DNA of 64,000 nt, from contig NZ_WTUZ01000020.1 of NCBI RefSeq assembly GCF_009882985.1, forward strand, positions 131,064 through 195,063. The letters are read 5' to 3'. This document shows positions 52,351-61,233 of this stretch, piece by piece (position 1 is the stretch's first letter; each line of letters opens with the position of its first letter). The translations under genes and the position numbers were made by a program. A model generated the notes under the pieces. The model saw nothing but the letters and a program-made list of their open reading frames with translations. It made no database searches and was not told the DNA's origin. The stretch comes from Paenibacillus silvestris. GTDB lineage: Bacteria > Bacillota > Bacilli > Paenibacillales > NBRC-103111.

Positions 52351-53509
52351 ACCTATACAATTTGACTTTTATTTCATTAAATTGACCGCTATTTAAAGTT
52401 AACTTATTCTTATTTGTTGTTAGTCTTCTACCCAATAAAATTGATGGCTTCTCGACTAAGTAATACATGATTCCAGCGAAGACATAGGATGCGATGAACG
52501 AAATAATAAGTATTAACCAAGTTGGTATTTTTCCGTAAAATATATTGATTAAAGTTAGGAAGACTGGCAAATGGAAGAGATAAAGGCTGTAGGAGGTCTT
52601 TCCTATAAAATGTATTGGCTTAAAAAGTAGCAACCTCTTAATCATAGCTGTATTATTGCTATACACTATGAAGACTGAACCGCCTAAAGCAATAAACCAA
52701 TCATTAATAATTGTTAGATGTGCATATACTACATTAGGTAAGAACCACCACGTGTACGTATAACAAAGAATTGCTGCAAGCAGTACAATTATCTTTATTA
52801 TATTCGAGAAATTAGTATATAAATTCTTAAGGTACTCTCTATGTCTAGCTATTAGAGAACCAAGTATGAAGAATCCAACATAGTGTAAGGTAATCAGATA
52901 AGTTGGATTAGCATGGAAAACCTTAAAAACGAAATACCAAATAACAAAATAGAGGACCGTGCAAACCGGGGCTATTACTATACTTTTTTTCCAGTTGAGT
53001 TTGACTAAAAAATACATCAATAAGGGAAAAACGATTGATATCCTCATCTCGTGAATAAGCGACCATACAACAGGATTATACATTTGGCTTTGGAAGTCAC
53101 CTACAAAGATAACATGATTTATTAATGACTCCATTGTAAAAGTATTTAGCCATGTATTATTTATGGCTTTATCTAACCCAACTAATGGCATTCGCGAAAA
53201 CATACTCATTAGGATGATGGATAGCAATATTGACGCCAAATATGGGAAATAAATTCGGCATATTCTTTTTATCAAATAATCTTTATACTTCGGAGCTTTA
53301 TCTTTGTAATAGGATAACGAAAGCACAAAGCCACTAAGCACAAAAAATAAGATTACCGCCTCATGCCCACCCCATAATGAATGCACGGGGGTATTCTTAA
53401 ACTTCTCAAGAAAATAAGCTCCTGGAATAGCGAGGAATAAATGAGAAATAAGCACAGAAGAAGCTGCTAAACCCCTCAAAGAATCTAATTCATCAAATCG
53501 ATTATTCAC
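52349..53509 (-). CDS. Acyltransferase family 3 (OafA-like)
   Basis: A 386-aa integral membrane acyltransferase with about ten hydrophobic helices. Family motifs: RFDELDSLRGLAASSVLISHLF with the His, AVILFFVLSGFVLSLSYY, and RICRIYFPYL. Probably O-acetylates or succinylates the polymer. GTG start preceded by GGGGG at 6-7 nt. Closely similar to the next gene upstream. Confidence 0.92.
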   Translation of the reverse strand: MNNRFDELDSLRGLAASSVLISHLFLAIPGAYFLEKFKNTPVHSLWGGHEAVILFFVLSGFVLSLSYYKDKAPKYKDYLIKRICRIYFPYLASILLSIILMSMFSRMPLVGLDKAINNTWLNTFTMESLINHVIFVGDFQSQMYNPVVWSLIHEMRISIVFPLLMYFLVKLNWKKSIVIAPVCTVLYFVIWYFVFKVFHANPTYLITLHYVGFFILGSLIARHREYLKNLYTNFSNIIKIIVLLAAILCYTYTWWFLPNVVYAHLTIINDWFIALGGSVFIVYSNNTAMIKRLLLFKPIHFIGKTSYSLYLFHLPVFLTLINIFYGKIPTWLILIISFIASYVFAGIMYYLVEKPSILLGRRLTTNKNKLTLNSGQFNEIKVKLYR

Positions 53510-53554
53510 AAAAGACCCCCATGAGAAATGAATGTATTAACTTTTTCAACTTAA

Positions 53555-54724
53555 TTAAATTGCTTTTTTAGTTTCATTATTAAATCGAAGTTTTGATCCT
53601 CTGAATGTATTATTTGTTAGCGCCTTGCCTAATTGAATTGATGGCCTTTCTATCAGGTGATACATGCCCACTGAGATAGTTAAACTAACAATTAATGTAA
53701 GAAGGAAAATACACCATAACGGAAGTATACTATGCAATGTTTGAACAGCTGTAAATAAAACTACAATATGTATCAAGTATAAGCTATATGATATTTTACC
53801 TAAGTAGTTAATCAGATAGTTCCTCAGCAGCCTAGAAAAAAGACTTGAATTCAGGGCAAAAACGATTAAAATAACAGCTCCGCCTGTTACTGCCCAAGAG
53901 TCAATAACCGTTCTGTAAAATGGCGAAATCCCTGGATATAGAAATAATTTAATTCCAAAAGAGGGATGGAAAAATAAATAGATGAAAAGGCCCATTACGA
54001 ATAATATGATCTTAAACTTTTTGGTTAGAAGCATAAATTTATTTGTAATAGCAACTCTGTATTTAGCAAGTAATGCCCCTATTACAAACATAGCCGTGTA
54101 ATTAATTGTAGCTACAAGTTCTGTTCCCGTATTAGCAGGATTCGATAGATGATAAATCATAATTCCAATCAAGCTAAATATTAGACTCATAGCTACTCCC
54201 TGTTTCCAGGTCATTTTGACTATCAGTAGCATTAAAAATGGAAATATGAGTGATATTCTCATTTCATGTAATAAAGACCATATAACAGGATTAATATTGC
54301 TAAGAAATGTTCCTATTAAGATAGCATGATTCCCTATCACTTCGGAGTTTATTGATGTTACCCAATATGAATTGAACCATCCACTATAGCTTTTTAATTG
54401 CCCATTATAAAAAAGCAATCTACAACCAACTGCAACAACTAGCATAAATAAGTACGGAAGATAAATCCGACAAACTCTTTTTACAACAAATGTAAAATAA
54501 TTGGATTGTTTATTATTAAAATACGGTAAAGATAGCACAAATCCACTTAATACGAAGAATAACACAACCGATTCTCCACCAGAGATTAATAAACGAAATG
54601 GACTGTACTCAAAAAAAATTTTTAAAAACTTATCTCCGGGAACTATCAAATACATATGCGAAAAGACAACGAAGATTGCTGCAAAACCTCTTAATGAATC
54701 AAGCTCTTCAAACCGCGTTTTCAT
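53555..54724 (-). CDS. Acyltransferase family 3, tandem paralogue
   Basis: A 389-aa membrane acyltransferase. Opening RFEELDSLRGFAAIFVVFSHMYLIVPG and SVVLFFVLSGFVLSLPYFNN, VVKRVCRIYLPYL align closely with the downstream gene, indicating a tandem duplication. ATG 54724 follows GGGGTG by 4 nt; an upstream TTG at 54736 overlaps it. Modifies polymer sugars, acceptor unknown. Confidence 0.9.
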   Translation of the reverse strand: MKTRFEELDSLRGFAAIFVVFSHMYLIVPGDKFLKIFFEYSPFRLLISGGESVVLFFVLSGFVLSLPYFNNKQSNYFTFVVKRVCRIYLPYLFMLVVAVGCRLLFYNGQLKSYSGWFNSYWVTSINSEVIGNHAILIGTFLSNINPVIWSLLHEMRISLIFPFLMLLIVKMTWKQGVAMSLIFSLIGIMIYHLSNPANTGTELVATINYTAMFVIGALLAKYRVAITNKFMLLTKKFKIILFVMGLFIYLFFHPSFGIKLFLYPGISPFYRTVIDSWAVTGGAVILIVFALNSSLFSRLLRNYLINYLGKISYSLYLIHIVVLFTAVQTLHSILPLWCIFLLTLIVSLTISVGMYHLIERPSIQLGKALTNNTFRGSKLRFNNETKKAI

Positions 54725-54761
54725 TAAACACCCCAATTAATATAATTTCGCAGGTACCGTG

Positions 54762-55877
54762 TTAGCTATCCAATCTATTAATTAGAGGCTCAACAGGAAC
54801 ATGTTTTTTTCTATTGCTTTTTTGCCCGAGAAATACGGTTGAAATAGGAGTCATCTTGATAAGTTCAACGAACCAATAAGAGACAATTAATGTTAGGAGT
54901 GTAGTAAGCACTATAAATAAAAGATTAGTGAACAATAGGGATGAGACAATAAGAACAACCTTGATAATCGCGACATGGATAAGATAAATACCAAAAGAAT
55001 TTCGATAAATAGACGTTATATATTTGGGTTGATTTCGCAATGTCATACTTATTTTTACGATCAGTGCCATAGACGCAAAAGAATAGATCATGACAGTTAA
55101 TCTGAAATAACCCATTAATTCCATTTGCTTTTCAATTCCAAAGCTTAGTAAGGTATCCATGATTAAAGCAATAGCAGACACTATGTAAATAGCAATAAAA
55201 ATAGTTAATGACTTTGATTTTATAAATTCAAGTAACTTTGAATAATATTGTGCTGCATACACACCTAAGCAGAAGTAACTCATCCAAATAATAAATGTAG
55301 ATTGCAGGATTGAGCTCGCGGATCCAACTAAATCTTTGGGTAAAACAGCCCCCACCACTAATATTTGATATCCAACATACATTAAAATATTAATAAGCAG
55401 TAAACTAATTACTGCCTTTTTACTTCTAGCTAGTTTGATAATCAATGGCAAGAAAATAAACATCTGGAACAGTAAAGGAATGTAATAAAGCTGGTAGAAT
55501 GGTCCATTACCGGTTAAAAAAATCATAATAATGCCTTTATAATTACTAGAATAAGAGAGGAAAAAGATTAAGCCCAAACTAGTCCAAACTAGATATGGAA
55601 CAATTAAATCTTTGATTTTCCCTTTAATTAATTGCAAATAGCTGTTCTTCATATAGCTTTGATATGCTAACACACCAGAAACAAATAAAAATGCCGGCAC
55701 ACAAAAGCGACTCAGTTGATTTATCACAATGCTTGAAATAAATGTGAATTGGTCCGCAGGCATTTTCGTCAAGGTAATGCTGGTCACATGAATAGCAATA
55801 ACTGCTATTACAGCTATTGCTCTTATAAAATCTAATTCTGGAAATCTACTATTACTCTTTACTTCTAATGATGTCAT
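54762..55877 (-). CDS. Acyltransferase family 3 (third, more distant)
   Basis: A 371-aa membrane acyltransferase: FPELDFIRAIAVIAVIAIHVTSI, INQLSRFCVPAFLFVSGVLAYQSY, IVPYLVWTSLGLIFFLS. It differs from the tandem pair and is closer to polysaccharide O-acetyltransferases of the WecH/OafA class. ATG 55877 preferred; a GTG at 55886 lies inside GGGGGTG. Confidence 0.9.
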   Translation of the reverse strand: MTSLEVKSNSRFPELDFIRAIAVIAVIAIHVTSITLTKMPADQFTFISSIVINQLSRFCVPAFLFVSGVLAYQSYMKNSYLQLIKGKIKDLIVPYLVWTSLGLIFFLSYSSNYKGIIMIFLTGNGPFYQLYYIPLLFQMFIFLPLIIKLARSKKAVISLLLINILMYVGYQILVVGAVLPKDLVGSASSILQSTFIIWMSYFCLGVYAAQYYSKLLEFIKSKSLTIFIAIYIVSAIALIMDTLLSFGIEKQMELMGYFRLTVMIYSFASMALIVKISMTLRNQPKYITSIYRNSFGIYLIHVAIIKVVLIVSSLLFTNLLFIVLTTLLTLIVSYWFVELIKMTPISTVFLGQKSNRKKHVPVEPLINRLDS

Positions 55878-55913
55878 GTCATTCACCCCCTGAGAATGAG
55901 AAACAATAAATAA

Positions 55914-57470
55914 CTATAAATTTTTAAATTTCATACGTACTGAGCCAATTCGAACTTTCGATGATTCAACTAACTTCCCTACCAACCCTCTAAAATAAGC
56001 AAACTCTTCGTTCTTCCTAAATATCAAATAATAAACAACATTAATCAGTACAAGATTGATCAAGCAGTTCCCCATAAGCGCATAGATACTTTTCGTATCT
56101 TTCAAAGGCATTGTCACAAAGTAAGTAAGGGTTAGAGGAATACAAGCAATGAGCAGGTATTTGGCATACATTTTGAAATACTCAACTAAATGAACTTTGA
56201 AAATATACTTATAGACCATTTTGGGCTTTACCCAGAAAATAACGGTCACATTACTTAATAAGGTCCCTAAAAGTACACCAGGTAAGCCAATTAACTTAAC
56301 CAAAATAATGGACGCACCTAAATTTATAGCCGCCTCCGCTAATGGTGCATATCGATCTTGAACGTAAATTCCCCCACCCTCTTTAAAGCGCTCAACAGAT
56401 CCCCGCATCAAAAAGAAATAGAAGTTTATCACTAGCAAGATAATGCTCAGATGATCAAGTACTTGACCCTCGCCTAACCACAGCAACACGAATTGCTGAA
56501 CTGTATTCAGTAATGAAATGCTTGCCAAAGAAACTAACCAGAAACTTAGGAAAAATAGCTTCCTATGCACTTTATATGCCGCACTCTTATCCTCTTCCAC
56601 TAGCAAATTGCCAACACTAGCTGACACACCAGAAAGCGAGCTGGAAATTAGCCCTTGAGCGGCACCAAGTATCATACTATAGCTATTAAATATGCCTACT
56701 ACCGTAAGATTGATAAACGCAGAAATGACAACATTACTTGTTCCTAAAACTAAAATACCGCCGATTTTATGCATGAATAGTGCTTTGACATTTTTAATTA
56801 GCGACGTTCTTTCTTCTGTATTTATTTTCCCTGCTGTCTGATTAATCCAAGGATATTTCTTCTTAATGTATAAGTTCATAAATAAGAAATACAGTAAACT
56901 AACTATGATTTGAATAATTAAAAACACATATAAACTCGGGTACACCTTCAACATTGCCAATTGTAATAAGGACATGACTAGTTTGCTTGCCGTAGTGCCT
57001 ATTGCGACTTTATAGCCATCTTGCGCCACATTTAGGATACATATCTTATAAGAAAAAAAGTAACTTATTATCGTATTTATTAAAAATAATAGAAAATAAA
57101 GCTGTGCATCCAGAATGTTAATTTGATCTTTAATGAAAAATTGTAAAAAGAAAGAGACGATTACACCAAGTACTAAGATGATGACTCCAACAGCGTTATA
57201 GAATTTAGAGTAAAACTGCAAATACCCATTAACCTTTACCTGGTGGTTATCAGCAAAAGGTTTATATAAGGAATAAATGATGGCACTCCCGATACCAAGT
57301 TCAACAATGGAGAGTAAGCCAATGATATTGGTATACAATGAGGTCAGCCCTAATAATTCATTTCCTAGTGAATCTAAAAATACCTTCCTCACAATAAAAG
57401 ATGGCAATAACCCTAGCATAAAGGTTAGTAAATTTACGATAACGTTAATACTTGCTTTACGGACTCTCAT
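55914..57470 (-). CDS. Polysaccharide flippase (Wzx/EpsK-like)
   Basis: A 518-aa membrane protein with 12-14 hydrophobic helices of the oligosaccharide flippase/MVF superfamily: NVIVNLLTFMLGLLPSFIVRKVFLDSLGNELLGLTSLYTNIIGLLSIVELGIGSAIIYSLYKPFAD. Moves lipid-linked repeats across the membrane. It pairs functionally with EpsG from the other operon, since no other flippase is present in the window. Confidence 0.9.
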   Translation of the reverse strand: MRVRKASINVIVNLLTFMLGLLPSFIVRKVFLDSLGNELLGLTSLYTNIIGLLSIVELGIGSAIIYSLYKPFADNHQVKVNGYLQFYSKFYNAVGVIILVLGVIVSFFLQFFIKDQINILDAQLYFLLFLINTIISYFFSYKICILNVAQDGYKVAIGTTASKLVMSLLQLAMLKVYPSLYVFLIIQIIVSLLYFLFMNLYIKKKYPWINQTAGKINTEERTSLIKNVKALFMHKIGGILVLGTSNVVISAFINLTVVGIFNSYSMILGAAQGLISSSLSGVSASVGNLLVEEDKSAAYKVHRKLFFLSFWLVSLASISLLNTVQQFVLLWLGEGQVLDHLSIILLVINFYFFLMRGSVERFKEGGGIYVQDRYAPLAEAAINLGASIILVKLIGLPGVLLGTLLSNVTVIFWVKPKMVYKYIFKVHLVEYFKMYAKYLLIACIPLTLTYFVTMPLKDTKSIYALMGNCLINLVLINVVYYLIFRKNEEFAYFRGLVGKLVESSKVRIGSVRMKFKNL

Positions 57471-57490
57471 TCATAGCTCACCATCTTTAG

Positions 57491-58672
57491 TTATGACTCA
57501 ATCATAGCGTACACTTTATTTATTTCATCTTCCGTACCGATGCTTTCTTTCCTTAGATTCCCGCGAATATGCTCTCTTAAGCTGCTGTCAGCTAGAACTT
57601 TACTTACACCAACAAACAGATCATCAGAGTTCATATTTACAATTAATCCGTTCACGCCATCCTTAATCTGACCATGAATAACAGTGAAGTTTGTGGCAAC
57701 AACAGGTCTTTCCAGTATCTTGGCTTCTGCAATAGCTAAACCAAATCCCTCGAATCTCGATGGTTGGACATAAATATCACATTGTTTTAAATACACATAC
57801 GGATTATGAAAAGTTCCCAAAAAAATGAATGTATCTTCTAACTCATATTTCCTAATCATTGCTAGCAAACTTTCCTTCAATTGCCCTTCACCAATTACAT
57901 ACCACTTGTGTTTAAACCCATGATTTTTCAATTTATAAGAAGCTTCAATTGCCATGTCGTAGCCTTTAGCATCTACCAATCTTCCAATGGTTAATATCCG
58001 TGCTCCATCATATTCATCTGTGAAACCACCTTGATCGTTAGCCATTGAAGTAACTAAATTCGGTGAGATAATATCATATACAACATTAGTTTTACCTTTG
58101 GCAATTGGCATTTCTTGAACGAATACCTCTTTGTTTAATTCCGATACAGCAGTAACATAGTCAAAAACTTCATAGTACTCGAGATCAAAGCTCTTATTGT
58201 ACGGAGCAACTCTATAATCCGTATTAACCCAACAAATCTTTTTATTTGCAATGACCTTTTCAGCAACAAAGTAAGTTGGTGTCCCTTGACTGTAGGCTAT
58301 TGCTACATCATATTTTTCTGTTAAATTATCGATTCCCTTAGATGTCCAGTCCCAGCTGATTTGTGCTCCATGCATCTTTTTAATTCTATATGGATTTCTC
58401 AGCGCAATTGACCCTCTAAATCTTAAATACAGCTCTTTGAACTTTCTATTAATAATTAGATTTTTAACTCCGTTCGTCTGTCCTTGCATATAAGCAGGCA
58501 CATCTAATACATTAACTTCTTTAGGTAGAAGTGGGAGGTACAATCCATTCTGTGAAAACATAAGCAAATCCACTTGATATTTCTCATAATCAAATAAGGA
58601 AAGTAAAGATATTAAGCTTTTCTCAGCTCCCCCGCTGTGCAAGGAATCAATGACAAAAAGGATCTTTTTCAT
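57491..58672 (-). CDS. Glycosyltransferase family 4
   Basis: A 393-aa GT-B glycosyltransferase: KKILFVIDSLHSGGAEKSLISLLSLFDYEKYQVDLLMFS, ILTIGRLVDAKGYDMAIEASYKL, YVQPSRFEGFGLAIAEAKILERPVVATNF. GAGAGG precedes the ATG. Related to the gene at 59.8-61.0 kb; together they could place two different residues. Confidence 0.9.
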   Translation of the reverse strand: MKKILFVIDSLHSGGAEKSLISLLSLFDYEKYQVDLLMFSQNGLYLPLLPKEVNVLDVPAYMQGQTNGVKNLIINRKFKELYLRFRGSIALRNPYRIKKMHGAQISWDWTSKGIDNLTEKYDVAIAYSQGTPTYFVAEKVIANKKICWVNTDYRVAPYNKSFDLEYYEVFDYVTAVSELNKEVFVQEMPIAKGKTNVVYDIISPNLVTSMANDQGGFTDEYDGARILTIGRLVDAKGYDMAIEASYKLKNHGFKHKWYVIGEGQLKESLLAMIRKYELEDTFIFLGTFHNPYVYLKQCDIYVQPSRFEGFGLAIAEAKILERPVVATNFTVIHGQIKDGVNGLIVNMNSDDLFVGVSKVLADSSLREHIRGNLRKESIGTEDEINKVYAMIES

Positions 58673-58689
58673 ACATGAGTCCTCTCACT

Positions 58690-59802
58690 TTATTTCTGAA
58701 TGGCAAGTACATCCTGCAAATATTTTTTTGAAAATCTAATTTTTTCGTGTAATATCGCATTGCTCTCTTTATAATCAATTACTGATAGTACCTTGTCTAA
58801 GTTGTATTTCTCGTCAACAAGCCTATCCTTTAACTGTAAATCGTCTAACAAATCTCTCATTCTTGTATTTATTGCTTCATTTCTGTTCACAATAACGAAC
58901 ATTTTCTCATAAAGAACGGAAAAAACAGCAGCATGAAACGAATTCGATATAACGAATTGTGCGTCTCTGACAAGAGATACAAAGGTCTCAGGCCCATCTA
59001 ATGTAAAGTACTTATCCGCATATTTAAGCTTGCCTGAATAAATCGTGTAAATCTTATACCCCTTTTCCTTCGCAATTTCCAAAGCTATTTTCTTAATCAG
59101 GCTGCTGTTATCAAAATCGTATATGAGTATGTATTTTTCTTGGAATTCCTGTTTACACATGTCGTTCCAATCATTCTTGTCTAACAAGAACACGGGATCA
59201 ACAACGTGATTGGCCTTCTGGATGTTCAACTTATTTAGGATTTCAACGCCACTCTTCTCTCTCACACCGATAGCATCTAGCTTCTCAACTCTTTGTTTGA
59301 CAACAGGTTGATACTCGGAGGAAATGGTGTCTGTCGCGAAGCTTGCAGCATATGAGGCCTTTATCTTTTTATCTGGAACAAAATCTAAGTAGAACGCAGG
59401 ATCCTTACCATTCTTATGTAAACAATTCCAAATTTGATCACTGCCACATATGTAGGCATCCGCGTAAGGAGTATTGTTCTTTAATTCCTCATTGGATTCA
59501 TATCTGTTCTCTGTAATTCGTAAGTAATCATCTTTAAATTTATCAAATGCCCTTTTCCTAGCTCGTTCTCGCAATCTACCTGGTAATTTCAAGGTTAAAT
59601 AAAGATACTTGGTGGCGAAGTTCTTCTCCCATCTAGGGTTACTTACGCTCCATAAATTATAATGATTACTTAAATAATCAGGTTTATAATCAATGATTTC
59701 TGCTTCATGACCGCTATTCTTCAGGTATTTCAATAACCCATAGGCCTGCAACGAAGCACCATGATTATAAACATCATGGCAAGTAATTGTACAAACCTTC
59801 AT
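58690..59802 (-). CDS. Polysaccharide pyruvyl transferase family protein
   Basis: A 370-aa member of the pyruvyl transferase family (CsaB/EpsI-type): KVCTITCHDVYNHGASLQAYGLLKYLKNSGHEAEIIDY, YADAYICGSDQIWN, ASYAASFATDTI, and the FVISNSFHAAVFSVLYEKMFVIVNR segment with the conserved SxFHA. It would add ketal-linked pyruvate, giving the polymer negative charge. Its start overlaps the preceding stop by 4 nt. Confidence 0.9.
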   Translation of the reverse strand: MKVCTITCHDVYNHGASLQAYGLLKYLKNSGHEAEIIDYKPDYLSNHYNLWSVSNPRWEKNFATKYLYLTLKLPGRLRERARKRAFDKFKDDYLRITENRYESNEELKNNTPYADAYICGSDQIWNCLHKNGKDPAFYLDFVPDKKIKASYAASFATDTISSEYQPVVKQRVEKLDAIGVREKSGVEILNKLNIQKANHVVDPVFLLDKNDWNDMCKQEFQEKYILIYDFDNSSLIKKIALEIAKEKGYKIYTIYSGKLKYADKYFTLDGPETFVSLVRDAQFVISNSFHAAVFSVLYEKMFVIVNRNEAINTRMRDLLDDLQLKDRLVDEKYNLDKVLSVIDYKESNAILHEKIRFSKKYLQDVLAIQK

Positions 59803-61034
59803 ACTGTCACTTCCTTCATGACATAGTTCTGCTCTGATACATGCACTATGTTATATAGTTTATTCAATTCATCGTTATTGCTATAATCCGTTTGCGCGCA
59901 CTTGTTAGCAAAGCTAGCTCTTAACTTACTATCCGCAAGCAATCGCTCTATCCCCGCTGCGATCCCTTCAACACTTAACTCACAAATCAAACCTTCTACT
60001 CCATCCTCAATCTGACTGCTCGCTGTTGTATAATTGGTAATCAAGATCGGCTTACCTAGTATTTTCGCTTCAGTTACCGTCACTGCTTTGCCTTCATACC
60101 TGGAGGGCTGGACGTACAAGTCGCATGCCTTAATATAAGGATATGGATTTACTTTCTTACCTAGTAACACGAAGCTTTCTTCTAAATGGTTATTGGCTAT
60201 TAACTGTTTAAGTTCATCCTCGTAACCACCATACCCGACAATTAACCACTTTATTTGGGTTAGACCTTTATCATGTAACAGTCTCAATGCTTTGACAGCC
60301 ATATCAAAACCTTTAACATAAGACAGTCTTCCAACAGATACGATGGTAAAGCTATCTTGATATCTTTCATTTGACGGGATTTCACTTTCCGCCATCTTTC
60401 GAATAAAGCTAGGTGAAGTAATATTCTCAATAAGCTTAATCTTATTTTGTAGGGAAGGGTATGTATTTAGAAATGCATCTGTACAGGCATCCGAGATGGA
60501 AGCTATAACATCGAATTTCTTCCAAACAACTAAATCAATGTTATTATCTATTTCTAGCTCGCTGTAGTCTGTATGGATCCAAGCTATTTTCTTAGCCGCG
60601 GATACCCTATTTGCCACAAGGTCATGAGGCCAGGCATAGCTAATGGCCAAATCGTAATTCTGCTTTAACCTAGGCAGCACATAGGAATTGTATTTAAGAT
60701 CTAGCTGCATTTGAATATAACCAGAGCCCTCTTTTAATCGTCTAGCTCTAGCTTTCATAGATGCCATTGTTTTACTCAGTAATCTAATAAATAAGGCCAA
60801 GAAATGCCCTTCTTTTAGACAATCAATCATTGATTTTCTAAATACTGAGTATTTAGATATCTGTGGCAGTAGATTAACCTTCTCTGGTAGTAAGCTAAGG
60901 AAATCACCGGAATGATGACAGATAAATAAATCCACTTCATAGTTATCGTAATCGAAGCTTTCGAGCATGTTGATTAAGCTTCTTTCGATTCCGCCAATTT
61001 CCATGTCATAGACAGTAATCAGTATTTTATGCAT
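59799..61034 (-). CDS. Glycosyltransferase family 4
   Basis: A 411-aa GT-B glycosyltransferase: KILITVYDMEIGGIERSLINMLESFDYDNYEVDLFICHHSGDF, IVSVGRLSYVKGFDMAVKALRLL, YVQPSRYEGKAVTVTEAKILGKPILITNYTTA. First gene of the second polysaccharide operon, about 110 nt downstream of the predicted promoter. Similar to the other GT4 of this operon. Confidence 0.9.
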   Translation of the reverse strand: MHKILITVYDMEIGGIERSLINMLESFDYDNYEVDLFICHHSGDFLSLLPEKVNLLPQISKYSVFRKSMIDCLKEGHFLALFIRLLSKTMASMKARARRLKEGSGYIQMQLDLKYNSYVLPRLKQNYDLAISYAWPHDLVANRVSAAKKIAWIHTDYSELEIDNNIDLVVWKKFDVIASISDACTDAFLNTYPSLQNKIKLIENITSPSFIRKMAESEIPSNERYQDSFTIVSVGRLSYVKGFDMAVKALRLLHDKGLTQIKWLIVGYGGYEDELKQLIANNHLEESFVLLGKKVNPYPYIKACDLYVQPSRYEGKAVTVTEAKILGKPILITNYTTASSQIEDGVEGLICELSVEGIAAGIERLLADSKLRASFANKCAQTDYSNNDELNKLYNIVHVSEQNYVMKEVTV

Positions 61035-61118
61035 ATTGAATATAGCTCTTTTCCCTTTTAATTGGAATTGTCATTTCATAATCTCCCTTATCCGACAGCC
61101 TGTGTCTAAGGCAGCATA

Positions 61119-61134
61119 GTTCTTGATAAAGAAC
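61119..61134. promoter_or_regulatory. SinR-type operator downstream of the second promoter
   Basis: GTTCTTGATAAAGAAC with perfect 6-bp arms, about 9-24 bp after the predicted transcription start; centre 37 bp from the spacer operator. Confidence 0.65.
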
Positions 61135-61149
61135 ATCTGCTCATTCTCT

Positions 61150-61178
61150 ATATTAGTTCTTTATAAAGAACATGTCAA
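61150..61178 (-). promoter_or_regulatory. Second eps operon promoter with perfect SinR-type palindrome in its spacer
   Basis: On the minus strand TTGACA (61173-61178), spacer of T plus GTTCTTTATAAAGAAC (61156-61171), TAATAT (61150-61155). The palindrome is perfect and fills the 17-bp spacer, the same architecture as the epsC promoter. A half-site AGAGAAC lies just upstream at about 61196-61202. Confidence 0.8.
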
Positions 61179-61217
61179 CCTTAATAACCTTCATTAGAGA
61201 ACTTTTACACAGTCTTA

Positions 61218-61233
61218 ATTCTTAACTAAGAAC
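61218..61233. promoter_or_regulatory. SinR-type site overlapping the ABC transporter stop codon
   Basis: ATTCTTAACTAAGAAC with 5-bp matching arms spanning the end of the ABC transporter gene. It may extend a bound array upstream of the second promoter. Confidence 0.45.
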
